Notes: generated by a model from the letters alone, not told the origin. Counted from the first letter of the stretch, positions 17,022-26,139 are shown. The stretch is DNA of 45,810 nt from 2-02-FULL-62-17 sp046153355 (GCA_046153355.1 JBJXEY010000487.1:1-45810), one strand, 5' to 3'. A program made the numbers and translations.

Positions 17022-17858
17022 ATGACCTACACCTCCTTGGTCGATACCTCGACCCTCACCGCGCATCTGGATGATCCCAACTGGGTAATCTTCGATTGCC
17101 GACACGATTTGCTCCAGACCGACGCAGGTTTCAACGATTATTCCAATAGCCACATTCCCGGCGCATTTTTTGCAAGCGTGGATAACGACCTGGCTGGCGT
17201 TCGTAACGGACGCAATGGCCGCCACCCCCTGCCCGACCCCAACGTCCTGGCCGAAAAGCTGGCGCGGGCAGGGCTGGCGCCGGGCAAGCAGCTGATCGCC
17301 TATGACGCGCAAGGTGGCATATTTGCCGCGAGATTGTGGTGGTTGGCGCGTTGGTTGGGGCACGGGAAGGTCGCAGTGCTCGACGGCGGTTGGCGAGCCT
17401 GGAGCGCGGAGAATCGACCTTGTTCCGCGGAATTCCCTAGCCTTCAACCCGGTACGCTATCCGCCAAGGTCAGCGCCGATTGGGTCAACGTCGATTATCT
17501 GCAAAACAACTTACGTGATCTTGCGGTCATCGATGCCCGCGCGCCGGATCGTTTTCGTGGCGAGAACGAAACCTTGGATCCGGTCGGCGGGAGGATTCCC
17601 GGCGCACGCAATCGTTTCTATCAAAACAACTTGGCGCCGGATGGTCGATTCAAACCCGCCGAGGTTCTCGCCAGTGAATTTAAAGTGGTCCTTAGAGACA
17701 CACCAGTGAATAAGGTAGTGCATAGCTGCGGCTCGGGCGTTTCGGCCTGCCACAATCTACTCGCCATGGAAATCGCCGCAATGCCCGGCAGCCGTTTATA
17801 TCCTGGGTCTTGGAGCGAGTGGTGCGCCGATGCCAGCCGCCCCCTGGAAAAAGGCTAA
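17022..17858 (+). CDS. Sulfurtransferase, two rhodanese domains
   Basis: The 278-residue protein has tandem rhodanese domains: an inactive N-terminal one (FDCRHDL...HIPGA) and an active C-terminal one with the cysteine loop CGSGVSAC (C236). This loop resembles that of 3-mercaptopyruvate sulfurtransferase (SseA) more than the CRKGVT type of thiosulfate sulfurtransferase. It transfers sulfane sulfur to acceptors such as cyanide or thiols. It begins 43 bases after the Rieske gene and is probably cotranscribed. The physiological sulfur donor is an inference from the loop. Confidence 0.88.
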   Translation: MTYTSLVDTSTLTAHLDDPNWVIFDCRHDLLQTDAGFNDYSNSHIPGAFFASVDNDLAGVRNGRNGRHPLPDPNVLAEKLARAGLAPGKQLIAYDAQGGIFAARLWWLARWLGHGKVAVLDGGWRAWSAENRPCSAEFPSLQPGTLSAKVSADWVNVDYLQNNLRDLAVIDARAPDRFRGENETLDPVGGRIPGARNRFYQNNLAPDGRFKPAEVLASEFKVVLRDTPVNKVVHSCGSGVSACHNLLAMEIAAMPGSRLYPGSWSEWCADASRPLEKG

Positions 17859-17901
17859 GCGTTCGGTGCGACAATAGCGGCTCGCTCACGACCCAACATA
17901 C

Positions 17902-18768
17902 ATGACCACAGCTAACGCCCACCTGGCAGACCCAGCCATCGCCACGACAGGTGCGATGGCAACGCCCAGCCCAGAACATCAATACCTGCAATTGATGCGT
18001 CATGTGCTCGACCAGGGCCATCGCAAGTCCGACCGCACCGGCACGGGAACGCAATCGGTGTTTGGCTGGCAAATGCGCTTTCCGCTGGAGGCGGGGTTTC
18101 CGCTCTTGACCACCAAGAAGCTGCACCTGAAATCCATAATCTATGAATTGTTGTGGTTTTTACAGGGCAGCACTAACGTGCGCTGGCTGCAACAGCATGG
18201 CGTATCCATTTGGGATGAATGGGCCGATCCCAATGGCGAACTAGGCCCGGTGTACGGGCACCAATGGCGCAACTGGCCCACGCCTAACGGCGGACGCATC
18301 GATCAGATCAAACAGGTGGTGGAATCGATACGAAACACGCCTGACTCACGAAGACATATCGTCACCGCGTGGAATCCTGCCGACGTACCCAGCATGAAGC
18401 TGCCGCCCTGCCATGCGGTTTTCCAGTTCTATGTTGCCGGGGACAGGCTTTCCTGCCAGATGTATCAACGTAGCGCCGACATTTTCCTTGGCGTGCCGTT
18501 CAACATTGCCTCCTACGCACTGCTGAATTTGATGGTGGCGCAAGTGTGTGGCTTACGGCCTGGCGAATTCGTGCACACCCTGGGCGACGCGCACCTGTAT
18601 CTCAATCATCTGGATCAGGCGCGATTGCAACTAACCCGCGAGCCGCGGCCCTTGCCGCGCATAGTTTTGAATCCCGAAGTCAATGACATATTCGGATTTA
18701 AATTCGAGGATTTCAAACTCGAGGGCTACGACCCGCACCCCGGCATCAAGGCGCCGATCGCGGTGTGA
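17902..18768 (+). CDS. thyA: Thymidylate synthase
   Basis: The 288-residue enzyme methylates dUMP to dTMP using methylene-tetrahydrofolate. The catalytic cysteine lies in KLPPCHAVFQFYV (C170), and the DRTGTGTQSVFG and FNIASYALL motifs are present. It is about 24 residues longer than the usual 264 because of an N-terminal extension (MTTANAHLADPAIATTGAM); M19 is an alternative start (17956). Its stop overlaps the folA start as GTGA, a common coupling because folA regenerates the folate that thyA oxidises. Confidence 0.97.
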   Translation: MTTANAHLADPAIATTGAMATPSPEHQYLQLMRHVLDQGHRKSDRTGTGTQSVFGWQMRFPLEAGFPLLTTKKLHLKSIIYELLWFLQGSTNVRWLQQHGVSIWDEWADPNGELGPVYGHQWRNWPTPNGGRIDQIKQVVESIRNTPDSRRHIVTAWNPADVPSMKLPPCHAVFQFYVAGDRLSCQMYQRSADIFLGVPFNIASYALLNLMVAQVCGLRPGEFVHTLGDAHLYLNHLDQARLQLTREPRPLPRIVLNPEVNDIFGFKFEDFKLEGYDPHPGIKAPIAV

Positions 18769-19289
18769 AAACCGACATCGCGATCATTGCAGCGCTGGCT
18801 AGCAACCGCGTCATCGGACACCAAGGCAACATGCCATGGCACCTGCCCGAAGATCTCAAGCGCTTCAAAACCTTGACCACTGGTCACACCGTAATCATGG
18901 GTCGAAAAACATATGAATCCATTATTCGTGCGCTGGGTAAACCGCTGCCGAATCGGCGCAGCATTGTGGTGAGCCGCAATGCGGCCTATGACGCCAATGG
19001 CTGCGAGGTGGTCACATCGCTGCAAGCGGGAATCGACCTCGCCGGCGAAACGCAAGCCTTTGTCATTGGCGGCGCGCAAATTTACTCACAGGCTTTGGCA
19101 TTAGCCGATGTGCTGATGCTCACCGAAATCGACGCCGCATTCGAAGGCGATGCTTGGTTTCCACCATTCGATCAAACCGAATTTACAGAAACGTTTCGCG
19201 AGTCACACGTATCGGCCAAGCACCTCTCCTACAGCTTTGTCGACTACCGTCGAAATCCAAACCGTAAGCTGAAACCTGAACGCGGGTAG
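18765..19289 (+). CDS. folA: Dihydrofolate reductase
   Basis: The 174-residue enzyme reduces dihydrofolate with NADPH. It has the IAALASNRVIGHQGNMPWHLPEDLKRFK start, with the active-site acidic residue in LPEDLK, and the VIMGRKTYESI and VIGGAQIY motifs. The start is GTG 18765, overlapping the thyA stop by four bases; no better ATG exists nearby. Its 3' end overlaps the converging lipoprotein gene by 46 bases. Confidence 0.95.
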   Translation: MKTDIAIIAALASNRVIGHQGNMPWHLPEDLKRFKTLTTGHTVIMGRKTYESIIRALGKPLPNRRSIVVSRNAAYDANGCEVVTSLQAGIDLAGETQAFVIGGAQIYSQALALADVLMLTEIDAAFEGDAWFPPFDQTEFTETFRESHVSAKHLSYSFVDYRRNPNRKLKPERG

Positions 19290-19744
19290 CGCGGATAAGG
19301 CCCGTAAAAACCACGCGAAAAATAAATCCCTGGCACCACCACATAGGGCGCATAGCCGGAATAGGGATAAAAGGGCCGCGGAACCGGATGCACGGGATAT
19401 ACCGGATAGGCCGCAACCGCCTGCCGTTCGCCAAAACGCAAATACTCGACTACCTCATAGGGCACCCCCTGCCGCGACAAATCGCTTGCCTCGGTCGAAG
19501 TGATCGCATAAGCCGCGCGGGAGTCGCGCAAAGACTGAATGATTACGTTGGCCGGCGTGCCGTTACGCGCCATTTCCGCAACCTCGGCCAAGCTCAATGG
19601 CTTGACCGATGCCGGCGCCACCGACGTTGGAAGCACAACGTTCTCGGGCAAGCGCTCTATTCGCGGCGGCAACGGCTGAACGGCAACGCAGCCTGAAAGC
19701 GCGGCAATAAATAGCAAAACTATGAATTTGAATCGAGTACCCAT
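19244..19744 (-). CDS. Small lipoprotein of unknown function
   Basis: The 166-residue protein has a short basic start, a hydrophobic segment and a lipobox LSGC (cysteine at residue 19), so it should be lipid-anchored in the envelope. A helical middle (residues 50-90) contains LAEVAEMARNGTPANVIIQSLRDS, and the C-terminal third is rich in Pro, Tyr and Gly (PFYPYSGYAPY). I do not recognise a catalytic domain. The stop lies inside the 3' end of folA (46-base overlap of convergent genes), which is unusual but both frames look coding. Confidence 0.72.
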   Translation of the reverse strand: MGTRFKFIVLLFIAALSGCVAVQPLPPRIERLPENVVLPTSVAPASVKPLSLAEVAEMARNGTPANVIIQSLRDSRAAYAITSTEASDLSRQGVPYEVVEYLRFGERQAVAAYPVYPVHPVPRPFYPYSGYAPYVVVPGIYFSRGFYGPYPRYPRSGFSLRFGFRR

Positions 19745-19784
19745 TCAAGCATGCTAGACCTGTGGTACGACTATCGCAATATGA

Positions 19785-20600
19785 CTAGAGCATCGCGCCC
19801 GGTCGATCCACGGCGAACGAGGCCAATTGGCCGGTTAACCATGTGTAGGCTTCATCCACCGAATCGGTGCGATGCACCAGTTCTACATCGGTGGCGCTAA
19901 TAGTGCCATGGCGCACCAGCGCATCGAAATTGATCGCCTCGCTCCAGAACGCGGTGCCAAATAGCAAGATAGGCAGGGGCTTTTTCATTTTCCGCGTCTG
20001 TACCAGTGTCAGCAATTCGAACAATTCATCCATGGTGCCAAAACCGCCGGGAAACAAGATCACCGCTTTGGCGAGGTACGCAAACCAGAATTTGCGCATG
20101 AAAAAATAATGGAAGTGAAACGCCAATTCATGTGTGATGTAGGGGTTGTCATGCTGCTCGTTGGGTAGCGATATGCCCAGGCCCACATTGATGCCGCGCG
20201 CCTCGGCGGCGCCGCGATTGGCCGCCTCCATGATGCCGGGGCCACCGCCCGTGCAGACCACGAAGCGACAGTCCTTGGAATCCAGCGCCTTCGACCAAAG
20301 CGTCAAGCGGCGCGCCAACTCGCGCGCCGCCTCGTAATACACGGCATTGCGCAAAAGCGTCTCGGCGCGCGCGAGGTCACCCTCACCGGCTTTTGCCCAA
20401 TTCAGCGCCGCCTGCGCGTCATCCTGGGAAACAAATCGCGCCGAGCCCATAAAAACAATGGTGTCCTCAATTTTCTCTCGCTCGAAGCGACTGCGTGGTT
20501 CAAGATACTCGGCAAGAATGCGCAGCGCGCGCGCATCCTTGCTATTTAAGAATTCCTCGTTGCGGTAGGCGCGGTCCGGGCGGCGCGGCGTTTGATTCAT
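19785..20600 (-). CDS. LOG family protein
   Basis: The 271-residue protein has the two LOG/lysine-decarboxylase-like motifs GGGPGIMEAANRGA (about residue 120) and PGGFGTMDELFELLTLVQT (about residue 180). Family members hydrolyse nucleoside 5'-monophosphates at the N-glycosidic bond (cytokinin activation in plants; AMP or pyrimidine nucleotides in bacteria). The substrate here is unknown. An N-terminal extension of about 50 residues precedes the Rossmann core, as in the longer bacterial subgroup. The ATG at 20600 is preceded by GGGAGC. Confidence 0.85.
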   Translation of the reverse strand: MNQTPRRPDRAYRNEEFLNSKDARALRILAEYLEPRSRFEREKIEDTIVFMGSARFVSQDDAQAALNWAKAGEGDLARAETLLRNAVYYEAARELARRLTLWSKALDSKDCRFVVCTGGGPGIMEAANRGAAEARGINVGLGISLPNEQHDNPYITHELAFHFHYFFMRKFWFAYLAKAVILFPGGFGTMDELFELLTLVQTRKMKKPLPILLFGTAFWSEAINFDALVRHGTISATDVELVHRTDSVDEAYTWLTGQLASFAVDRPGAML

Positions 20601-20705
20601 ATTTTTTGCTCCCTCGCGCCATGAAAGGGTGGCGCAGAATTAAGTCTAGCGCGCTGGCGCTACAATTCTTCACGCATCGCTTCGATATTTTTGAAAGCTC
20701 GAAAC

Positions 20706-21692
20706 ATGATGAATCTCAACCTTCGATCGCGCGTTACTCTCATTTTGCTGGCACTGGCAAGCAGCATGGTCTGCGCACAAAGTTATCCCCAAAGTTATCC
20801 ATCGAGGCCGGTGCGTATTGTGGTGGGCTACGTCGCCGGCGGCTCAGTGGACCTAGTCGGGCGCGCCCTCGCACAGAAGTTGTCCCTCAGCTTAGGCCAA
20901 TCAGTCGTCGTGGAAAATCGCGCCGGTGCGAGCGCCACGCTGGCCGCGGGCACCGTCGCCAAATCACCCGCCGATGGCTACACGCTGCTTTTGGGCGACA
21001 CCGCTCCCTTGGTGATCGCCCCGTTTACTAATAAAGGGCTTGCTTACGACACGTTGCGCGATTTCACGCCTATAAGTCTCATTTACGCCGCCACCGGCAT
21101 GGCGTTGGTGGCAAACGCCAATGTGCAGATCAAAACTTTTCAGGACTTGGTGCGCGAAGCGAAAAACAATCCAGGCAAATTGAGTTATGGATCTTCCGGC
21201 ATTGCCAGCATCCACCACCTCGCCATGGAAGTGTTGAAAGCCGATGTTGGTATGGACATCGTGCACATACCCTACAAAGGCAGCGGCCAGTCGATCATTG
21301 CGGTGGTGAGCGGTGAGATTCCGCTCCTGTATTCAGCCCTCAGTACCGTGATACCGCACATTGCTTCAGGCAAGGTGCATCTGCTTGCCGTGGGTTCGCC
21401 CACGCGCCAGCCCAATTACCCCAACGCGCCAACGCTCTCCGAAATGGTGAAGGACTTCGATGTCACCGGCGAATTCGGCGTGCTCGGGCCTGCGGGGTTG
21501 CCTGCGGAAGTAGTTGGCCGTCTGTCGGGTGCGATCCGGCAAGCCGCCGAGAGCGCGGACCTGATCGACAAATTCAAGGACTCGGGCGGTGTGATCATCT
21601 CCAACACGCCCGAGCAGTACGCCGAACACATCCGCCGCAATTTTCGAAAATTTGAACGCGCGGTGCGGCTGGCGAAAATCGAACCGAATTGA
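20706..21692 (+). CDS. Bug-type (TTT) periplasmic solute-binding protein 1
   Basis: The 328-residue protein has a signal peptide ending near VCA-QS (about residue 24) and the Bug signature SYPSRPVRIVVGYVAGGSVDLVGR, followed by the DGYTLLLGD and HIPYKGSGQ motifs. Bug proteins capture carboxylates or related small molecules in the periplasm, usually for TctAB-type transporters. No such membrane gene is in the window, so the partner must be elsewhere. ATG 20706 (or 20709) is chosen over the TTG at 20691. It converges with the six-gene operon, and its ligand may be that pathway's substrate. Confidence 0.88.
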   Translation: MMNLNLRSRVTLILLALASSMVCAQSYPQSYPSRPVRIVVGYVAGGSVDLVGRALAQKLSLSLGQSVVVENRAGASATLAAGTVAKSPADGYTLLLGDTAPLVIAPFTNKGLAYDTLRDFTPISLIYAATGMALVANANVQIKTFQDLVREAKNNPGKLSYGSSGIASIHHLAMEVLKADVGMDIVHIPYKGSGQSIIAVVSGEIPLLYSALSTVIPHIASGKVHLLAVGSPTRQPNYPNAPTLSEMVKDFDVTGEFGVLGPAGLPAEVVGRLSGAIRQAAESADLIDKFKDSGGVIISNTPEQYAEHIRRNFRKFERAVRLAKIEPN

Positions 21693-21811
21693 TCCGATGG
21701 CGCGAATTTACTTGAAAACTATTGGTTCGAGACTACTGGAAGCGAAACTTTTTTCAAACGGCCAATCCCTGGAAACCCAGTATTGGCGCGGCTTTTCAGC
21801 TAATTGCCGAC

Positions 21812-22834
21812 CTAGGCATACTCCGCGCGCAGCATCTTCGCCGCCGCCACCATGGCACATAACTTGCCGTAGGCCACCTCGCGCGGCAAGTATTTCATGC
21901 CGCAATCGGGCGCGAGGATCACATCCTCCTTGGCAACAAACGGCAAGGCGCGCTTGACGCGTGTTACCACCGTCTGCGGCGATTCGATATGCATATCCGA
22001 CAAATCGATACATCCCAAAATCACTTGCTTACCGGGCAACGTCTTCAATACCGAACAATCCAGATTCGACTGCGCGGTTTCGATCGACACCTGATTGCAG
22101 GAGCACTTGGCGAATTCCGGTAGGAAGGAGTAGCCCTCGGGTCGAGCGTGAATGATGGCGGCGTAACCAAAGCAGATATGCACCGCAGTGGTGGCGCTAA
22201 TGCCTTCGAGCGCGCGATTGAGCGCAGCAAGGCCATACTCGCGCGCTTTTTCCGGCCGCGCCTGCATATAGGGTTCATCGATCTGCACAATGTCGGCGCC
22301 GGCGGCAACCAAGTCGCGAATCTCTTCGTTCACCGCCGCCGCATAAGCCATCGCCGCCTCGGCATCGGTCTTGTAGAAATCGTTCTGCGCCTGCTGGCTC
22401 ATGGTGTAGGGGCCGGGCACCGTGATCTTAATTTTTCGGTCGGTATTGGCGCGCAGAAATTTCACGTCCTCGACTTCGACGGGGCGCAATCGCTTGATCG
22501 GCCCGACGATGCGCGGCACCGGGTTGGGGTGCCCTGAGCGATCCAAAGCAACGCCGGGATTCTCGATATCGATGCCCGACAAGGCTGTGGCGAAGCGATT
22601 GGAATAACTCTCGCGGCGAATCTCACCATCGGTGAGGATATCCAGACCCGCTGCTTCCTGCGCACGAATCGCGAGCAAGGTGGCGTCTTTTTGCGCTTCC
22701 TCAAGGTAGGCTTCGGGGATGCGCCACAACTCCTTGGCGCGCGTGCGCGGCGGAAATCGTCCCGCGAGTTTGGTTCTATCGATCAGCCATTCGGGTTGCG
22801 GGTAACTGCCGACCAGGGTGGTGGGAAATAGCAT
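21812..22834 (-). CDS. Short MetE-like methyltransferase (catalytic core only)
   Basis: The 340-residue protein corresponds to the C-terminal catalytic half of cobalamin-independent methionine synthase. All four zinc ligands can be aligned: H219 and C221 (VHICFGY), E252 (VSIETAQ) and C311 (APDCGMK). The QIDEPYM motif (185-191) is also present. It lacks the N-terminal domain that full-length MetE has, so it may use a methyl donor other than polyglutamyl methyl-folate, or work on another thiol. It is the last gene of the operon, 18 bases after the VOC gene. Assignment to the family is firm; reaction and substrate are not. Confidence 0.82.
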   Translation of the reverse strand: MLFPTTLVGSYPQPEWLIDRTKLAGRFPPRTRAKELWRIPEAYLEEAQKDATLLAIRAQEAAGLDILTDGEIRRESYSNRFATALSGIDIENPGVALDRSGHPNPVPRIVGPIKRLRPVEVEDVKFLRANTDRKIKITVPGPYTMSQQAQNDFYKTDAEAAMAYAAAVNEEIRDLVAAGADIVQIDEPYMQARPEKAREYGLAALNRALEGISATTAVHICFGYAAIIHARPEGYSFLPEFAKCSCNQVSIETAQSNLDCSVLKTLPGKQVILGCIDLSDMHIESPQTVVTRVKRALPFVAKEDVILAPDCGMKYLPREVAYGKLCAMVAAAKMLRAEYA

Positions 22835-22852
22835 CGGATGTGATCCTTCGAG

Positions 22853-23329
22853 TCAAGCCATCGCTTGCAATTTAGCGTCGCCTGCCCGCGCCCGAGCCTG
22901 GTAGTCGTCCATGCTCTCCTTGAACAATTTCTCCCGCTGCGGAAAGAATCCCAATTCAATGACAATGCCGTTGGGGTCCTGCAAAAACACCTGCACCATT
23001 TTTTCATTCAGGTAGAGACGCTCGTCGCGCCGGTCGTAGGGCACGCCGATATTATCCAAATGCGCCAGGGTCTTTTCCATCTCGAAGCCGAAGAACGCCA
23101 CGTGATCCAGTCGATTGCCCGCATCCACCGTTTTATCGGCGCCGCCCTTTTTATTCAAGGACAAATGCACGATGGGGTGATCGGTGCCGGGTATGAAAAG
23201 CCAATAGCCGTGCTCGCCAAAGTCGGGCCGCGCGCCCACGTAAAGCCCAAGCGCACGCTCATAAAAATCGCGCGTCTCCTCCATTTTGTTGGTGGAGATA
23301 TTGATGTGATGCAGCACGCTGATGGTCAT
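22853..23329 (-). CDS. VOC family protein with metal-binding residues
   Basis: The 158-residue protein has the vicinal oxygen chelate layout with likely metal ligands: H7 or H8 (VLHHINIS), H76 (RLDHVAFF) and E125 (IVIELGFF). This suggests an active enzyme such as a glyoxalase, an epimerase or a ring-cleaving dioxygenase. The ATG at 23327-23329 has a good site (GGGAGAAAAAC) in front. It lies 49 bases after the Rieske gene and 18 before the MetE-like gene, inside the catabolic operon. The substrate is unknown. Confidence 0.82.
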   Translation of the reverse strand: MTISVLHHINISTNKMEETRDFYERALGLYVGARPDFGEHGYWLFIPGTDHPIVHLSLNKKGGADKTVDAGNRLDHVAFFGFEMEKTLAHLDNIGVPYDRRDERLYLNEKMVQVFLQDPNGIVIELGFFPQREKLFKESMDDYQARARAGDAKLQAMA

Positions 23330-23378
23330 GTTTTTCTCCCTGGTGCGTTGCGCCGGCGCCACTCGCGCCAGCTTCGCT

Positions 23379-24422
23379 TCACGCCACCGCGCTGGTCAAT
23401 GGCGCTTTGGCATCCTCTTGCAGCAAACGGGAAATGATGCGCCGCGCGCGCATCGCCATGTTGTCCGGTTGCAGGATCACCGGTTTCAGCGCCATCAAGT
23501 CGGTGGTGCCCATGTTGCGCTGTACGTCCTCCAGCATGGGCTGATCCTGCTCCTTGAAGCCGACGCGCTGCCACTCGCGAATCTTCGCATCCACTTCCGT
23601 ATTGTCCAGATCGTGATTGCGCGCCAAGGCATAAAAATAATGCGTGGAGCGCTCCGATTCCGGTGTGATCACATGCGTGCCCAGGCCGCGTAAGCCCTCG
23701 TTCTCCGGTTGCCCCGCATAGGTCACCCCGACATCAAGCGACATCGATCCGGGAGGATCCCAGCGCGAATGCAGCCAGTAATCGACATGCCGCGATTTAT
23801 CTTTCAAGTGCTGGCGATAAAACATCGGGCCCATGATGTCGGGCATAAAACGCTTACTCACCAAGGTATCGCGCTCTTGCGTAATCTGGTTGGCCGCGGT
23901 CATCAGGTCGTCATTTTTCTGATACGCGGCGTGCAGAAAATTGATGTGGCTCAAATCCAGCAAATTGTCGGTAACGAGCTCGTAGTAAGCCGCCACCGTA
24001 TTCATGCCGCGCAAGGCCTTGTAGCCGGGGTCACGCAGAAACTTAAATTCGGGAATGCGCGAGGCATCGGCACGCGCCGCATCGCCCATCCATATCCACA
24101 AAATGGTATCGCGCTCGATTAAAGGGTAGCTACGCACCACGGCGTTCGGCGGAATCTTGCCATCGCCATGCGGGTTCTTCACGCAGGTGCCGGTGCTATC
24201 GAAACGCAGGCCGTGGTACAGGCATTCGATGATGTCGCCATCGCGATTGCCCTTGGAGAGTGGCGCAAAGCGATGCGGACAACGATCGGATAGGGCCACC
24301 GCCTTGCCGTTGGCTAAGCGATACATCAACACCGGCTCGCCCAGCAACTGGCGGCTTGCGCATTTGTCGGTGACATCCTCGGCCCAGCCGGCCATGTACC
24401 AGGCGTTTCTGATGAATGTCAT
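23379..24422 (-). CDS. VanA-like Rieske oxygenase (aromatic O-demethylase type)
   Basis: The 347-residue protein has the Rieske motif C48-x-H50 and C67-x2-H70 (SDRCPHRFAPLS, ECLYHGLRFD). Its mononuclear iron site is in NLLDLSHINFLHA (D156, H159, H164), the arrangement of the vanillate demethylase/dicamba demethylase group. Such enzymes oxidise a methyl ether to release formaldehyde, or hydroxylate an aromatic. The reductase partner (VanB-like) is not in the window. The ATG at 24422 is preceded by GGGAGGGG. Operon position is fourth, after the GMC gene. Confidence 0.88.
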   Translation of the reverse strand: MTFIRNAWYMAGWAEDVTDKCASRQLLGEPVLMYRLANGKAVALSDRCPHRFAPLSKGNRDGDIIECLYHGLRFDSTGTCVKNPHGDGKIPPNAVVRSYPLIERDTILWIWMGDAARADASRIPEFKFLRDPGYKALRGMNTVAAYYELVTDNLLDLSHINFLHAAYQKNDDLMTAANQITQERDTLVSKRFMPDIMGPMFYRQHLKDKSRHVDYWLHSRWDPPGSMSLDVGVTYAGQPENEGLRGLGTHVITPESERSTHYFYALARNHDLDNTEVDAKIREWQRVGFKEQDQPMLEDVQRNMGTTDLMALKPVILQPDNMAMRARRIISRLLQEDAKAPLTSAVA

Positions 24423-24467
24423 ATCCCCTCCCTGAAAGAGACGCTAAAGATTCTACGTCGCCGCGCT

Positions 24468-26117
24468 CTAAGTCGCCGCCGAATGCGAAGTCGCAGGCAA
24501 CTCGACCGCGGGCATCGCCGGCAATCCACGAATGATGTCCGCAGCCTTTTCCGCCACCATCATCACCGGTGCATTGATATTGCCGCCCACGAGATCGGGC
24601 ATCACCGAGGCATCGACCACGCGCAGACCTTCGGTGCCACGCACGCGAAACTGCATGTCGACCACGGAGGCCGCGTCCGGCCCCATACGACAGGCGCCCA
24701 ACGGGTGATAAATGGTATCCACAGTCTGGCGGATATAAGCATCGATCTCGGCGTCGGTTTTCACCATGGGGCCTGGCGCGGTTTCAACGCCCACGAGGCC
24801 TTTGTAAGCACGGCTGGCGGCAATGTTTCGCGCGAATTTGATGCTCTCGCGCAAGGCTTTTCGATCACCCTCGGTAGATAAAAAATTGGTTCGAATGCGC
24901 GGCGCGGCCAGCGGGTCGCCCGAGGCGAGTTCGATCGAACCACGCCCCTGGGGACGCAAATGACAGACCCGCATGGAAAAACCATCCGGCGCGGGTTTCT
25001 TCCATCCAGGGAACCATTCGTTGGCGCGCAATGCCGCGTTGACGCAGAAAAGTTGCAGGTCGGGAATAGCTTGACCCGCATCACTTTTGAAAAACGCGGT
25101 GGTTCCCGAAGGCGGTTGCGAGGCAAAGCCGCTGCCAAAACAATAAGCCTCGATCATGCTCGCCGCCAGGCGGTCCAAACGCAATTGCTCGCGAATCTTG
25201 GAGGGCGCCGCCAGATCGTAGGCAATGCGCACCGCCGGATGATCCTGATGGTTTTGACCCACCGAGGGAAGATCTACCAAGGTAGTAATGCCAAATTTTT
25301 GCAAATGTGCTGCGGGGCCGATCCCCGAGAGCATCAACAGTTGCGGCGAATTGATCGCGCCCGCCGAAACGATGACTTCGCCATGGGCACGCGCCTCGAT
25401 ACGCCGACCATTGTGGATGTACTCGACACCCACGGCGCGTGTTCCCTCCATCAACACCCGCGTGACGTGCACCCGCGTCTGCAAGCTAACATTGCCGCGC
25501 GCCAGCGCCGGCCGCAGGTAGGCCACCGAAGCACTGCAGCGGCGTCCTTCGCGCGAAGTGAACTGCGCGCGGAAAAAACCGGATTGTTCGCCGCCATTGT
25601 AGTCGCTACCCGCCGCATACCCCAACTCGGGGGCAGATGCGAGAAACGCATCGTAAATTGGGTCCTCTGCGCTGCCGCGATGCACGTGCAGCGGCCCATC
25701 GCCGCCGCGATACACACTCGCGCCATCCTCAAACTTTTCCGCGCGGCGAAAATAAGGCAGCACCTCGGCGTAGGACCAACCCTCAAGGCCATTTTTTCGC
25801 CAGCGATCATAATCACCGCGATGGCCACGTACATAGGCCATCATGTTGATCGAGGAACTGCCGCCCACCACCTTGCCACGTGGAATGTAAATGGCGCGAT
25901 TCTCGGTGAGCGGCTCTGGTTCGGTTTTATACGACCAGTTGAATTTTTCGTTATTCCAGACTTTGGCGACACCCAGAGGCACGCTCAAAAGATAGTGCGA
26001 ATCATTGCCACCGGCTTCGAGGATCAGAATTTTTTTATTCCTATCCTCGCCAAGCCGACCAGCTAAGACGCAACCCGCCGAACCGGCGCCAACGATAATG
26101 GTGTGATAAGTCGCCAA
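24468..26117 (-). CDS. GMC-family FAD oxidoreductase
   Basis: The 549-residue protein begins with an FAD-binding Rossmann motif IIVGAGSAGCVLAGRL and has the GMC signatures GKVVGGSSSINMMAYVRGH (about residues 80-98) and IVSAGAINSPQLLMLSGIGP (about 250-269). The C-terminal catalytic region includes TIYHPLGACRMG and NINAPVMMVAEKAA. Family members oxidise alcohols; choline dehydrogenase and aryl-alcohol oxidase are examples. The start must be TTG at 26115-26117, because an in-frame TAG stop lies just upstream and no ATG is available. AGGAA precedes it by seven bases. It is third in the operon. Confidence 0.92.
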   Translation of the reverse strand: MATYHTIIVGAGSAGCVLAGRLGEDRNKKILILEAGGNDSHYLLSVPLGVAKVWNNEKFNWSYKTEPEPLTENRAIYIPRGKVVGGSSSINMMAYVRGHRGDYDRWRKNGLEGWSYAEVLPYFRRAEKFEDGASVYRGGDGPLHVHRGSAEDPIYDAFLASAPELGYAAGSDYNGGEQSGFFRAQFTSREGRRCSASVAYLRPALARGNVSLQTRVHVTRVLMEGTRAVGVEYIHNGRRIEARAHGEVIVSAGAINSPQLLMLSGIGPAAHLQKFGITTLVDLPSVGQNHQDHPAVRIAYDLAAPSKIREQLRLDRLAASMIEAYCFGSGFASQPPSGTTAFFKSDAGQAIPDLQLFCVNAALRANEWFPGWKKPAPDGFSMRVCHLRPQGRGSIELASGDPLAAPRIRTNFLSTEGDRKALRESIKFARNIAASRAYKGLVGVETAPGPMVKTDAEIDAYIRQTVDTIYHPLGACRMGPDAASVVDMQFRVRGTEGLRVVDASVMPDLVGGNINAPVMMVAEKAADIIRGLPAMPAVELPATSHSAAT

Positions 26118-26139
26118 GGGATGTTCCTATTTACGAAAA

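Noticed and set aside
16662..17447. 261-codon minus-strand frame opposite the Rieske and sulfurtransferase genes
   Set aside because: It spans the intergenic gap and both real genes; it is rich in Arg and Pro typical of shadow frames.
24960..26066. 368-codon plus-strand frame opposite the GMC gene
   Set aside because: The GMC motifs are on the other strand; this frame has low-complexity shadow composition and no family match.
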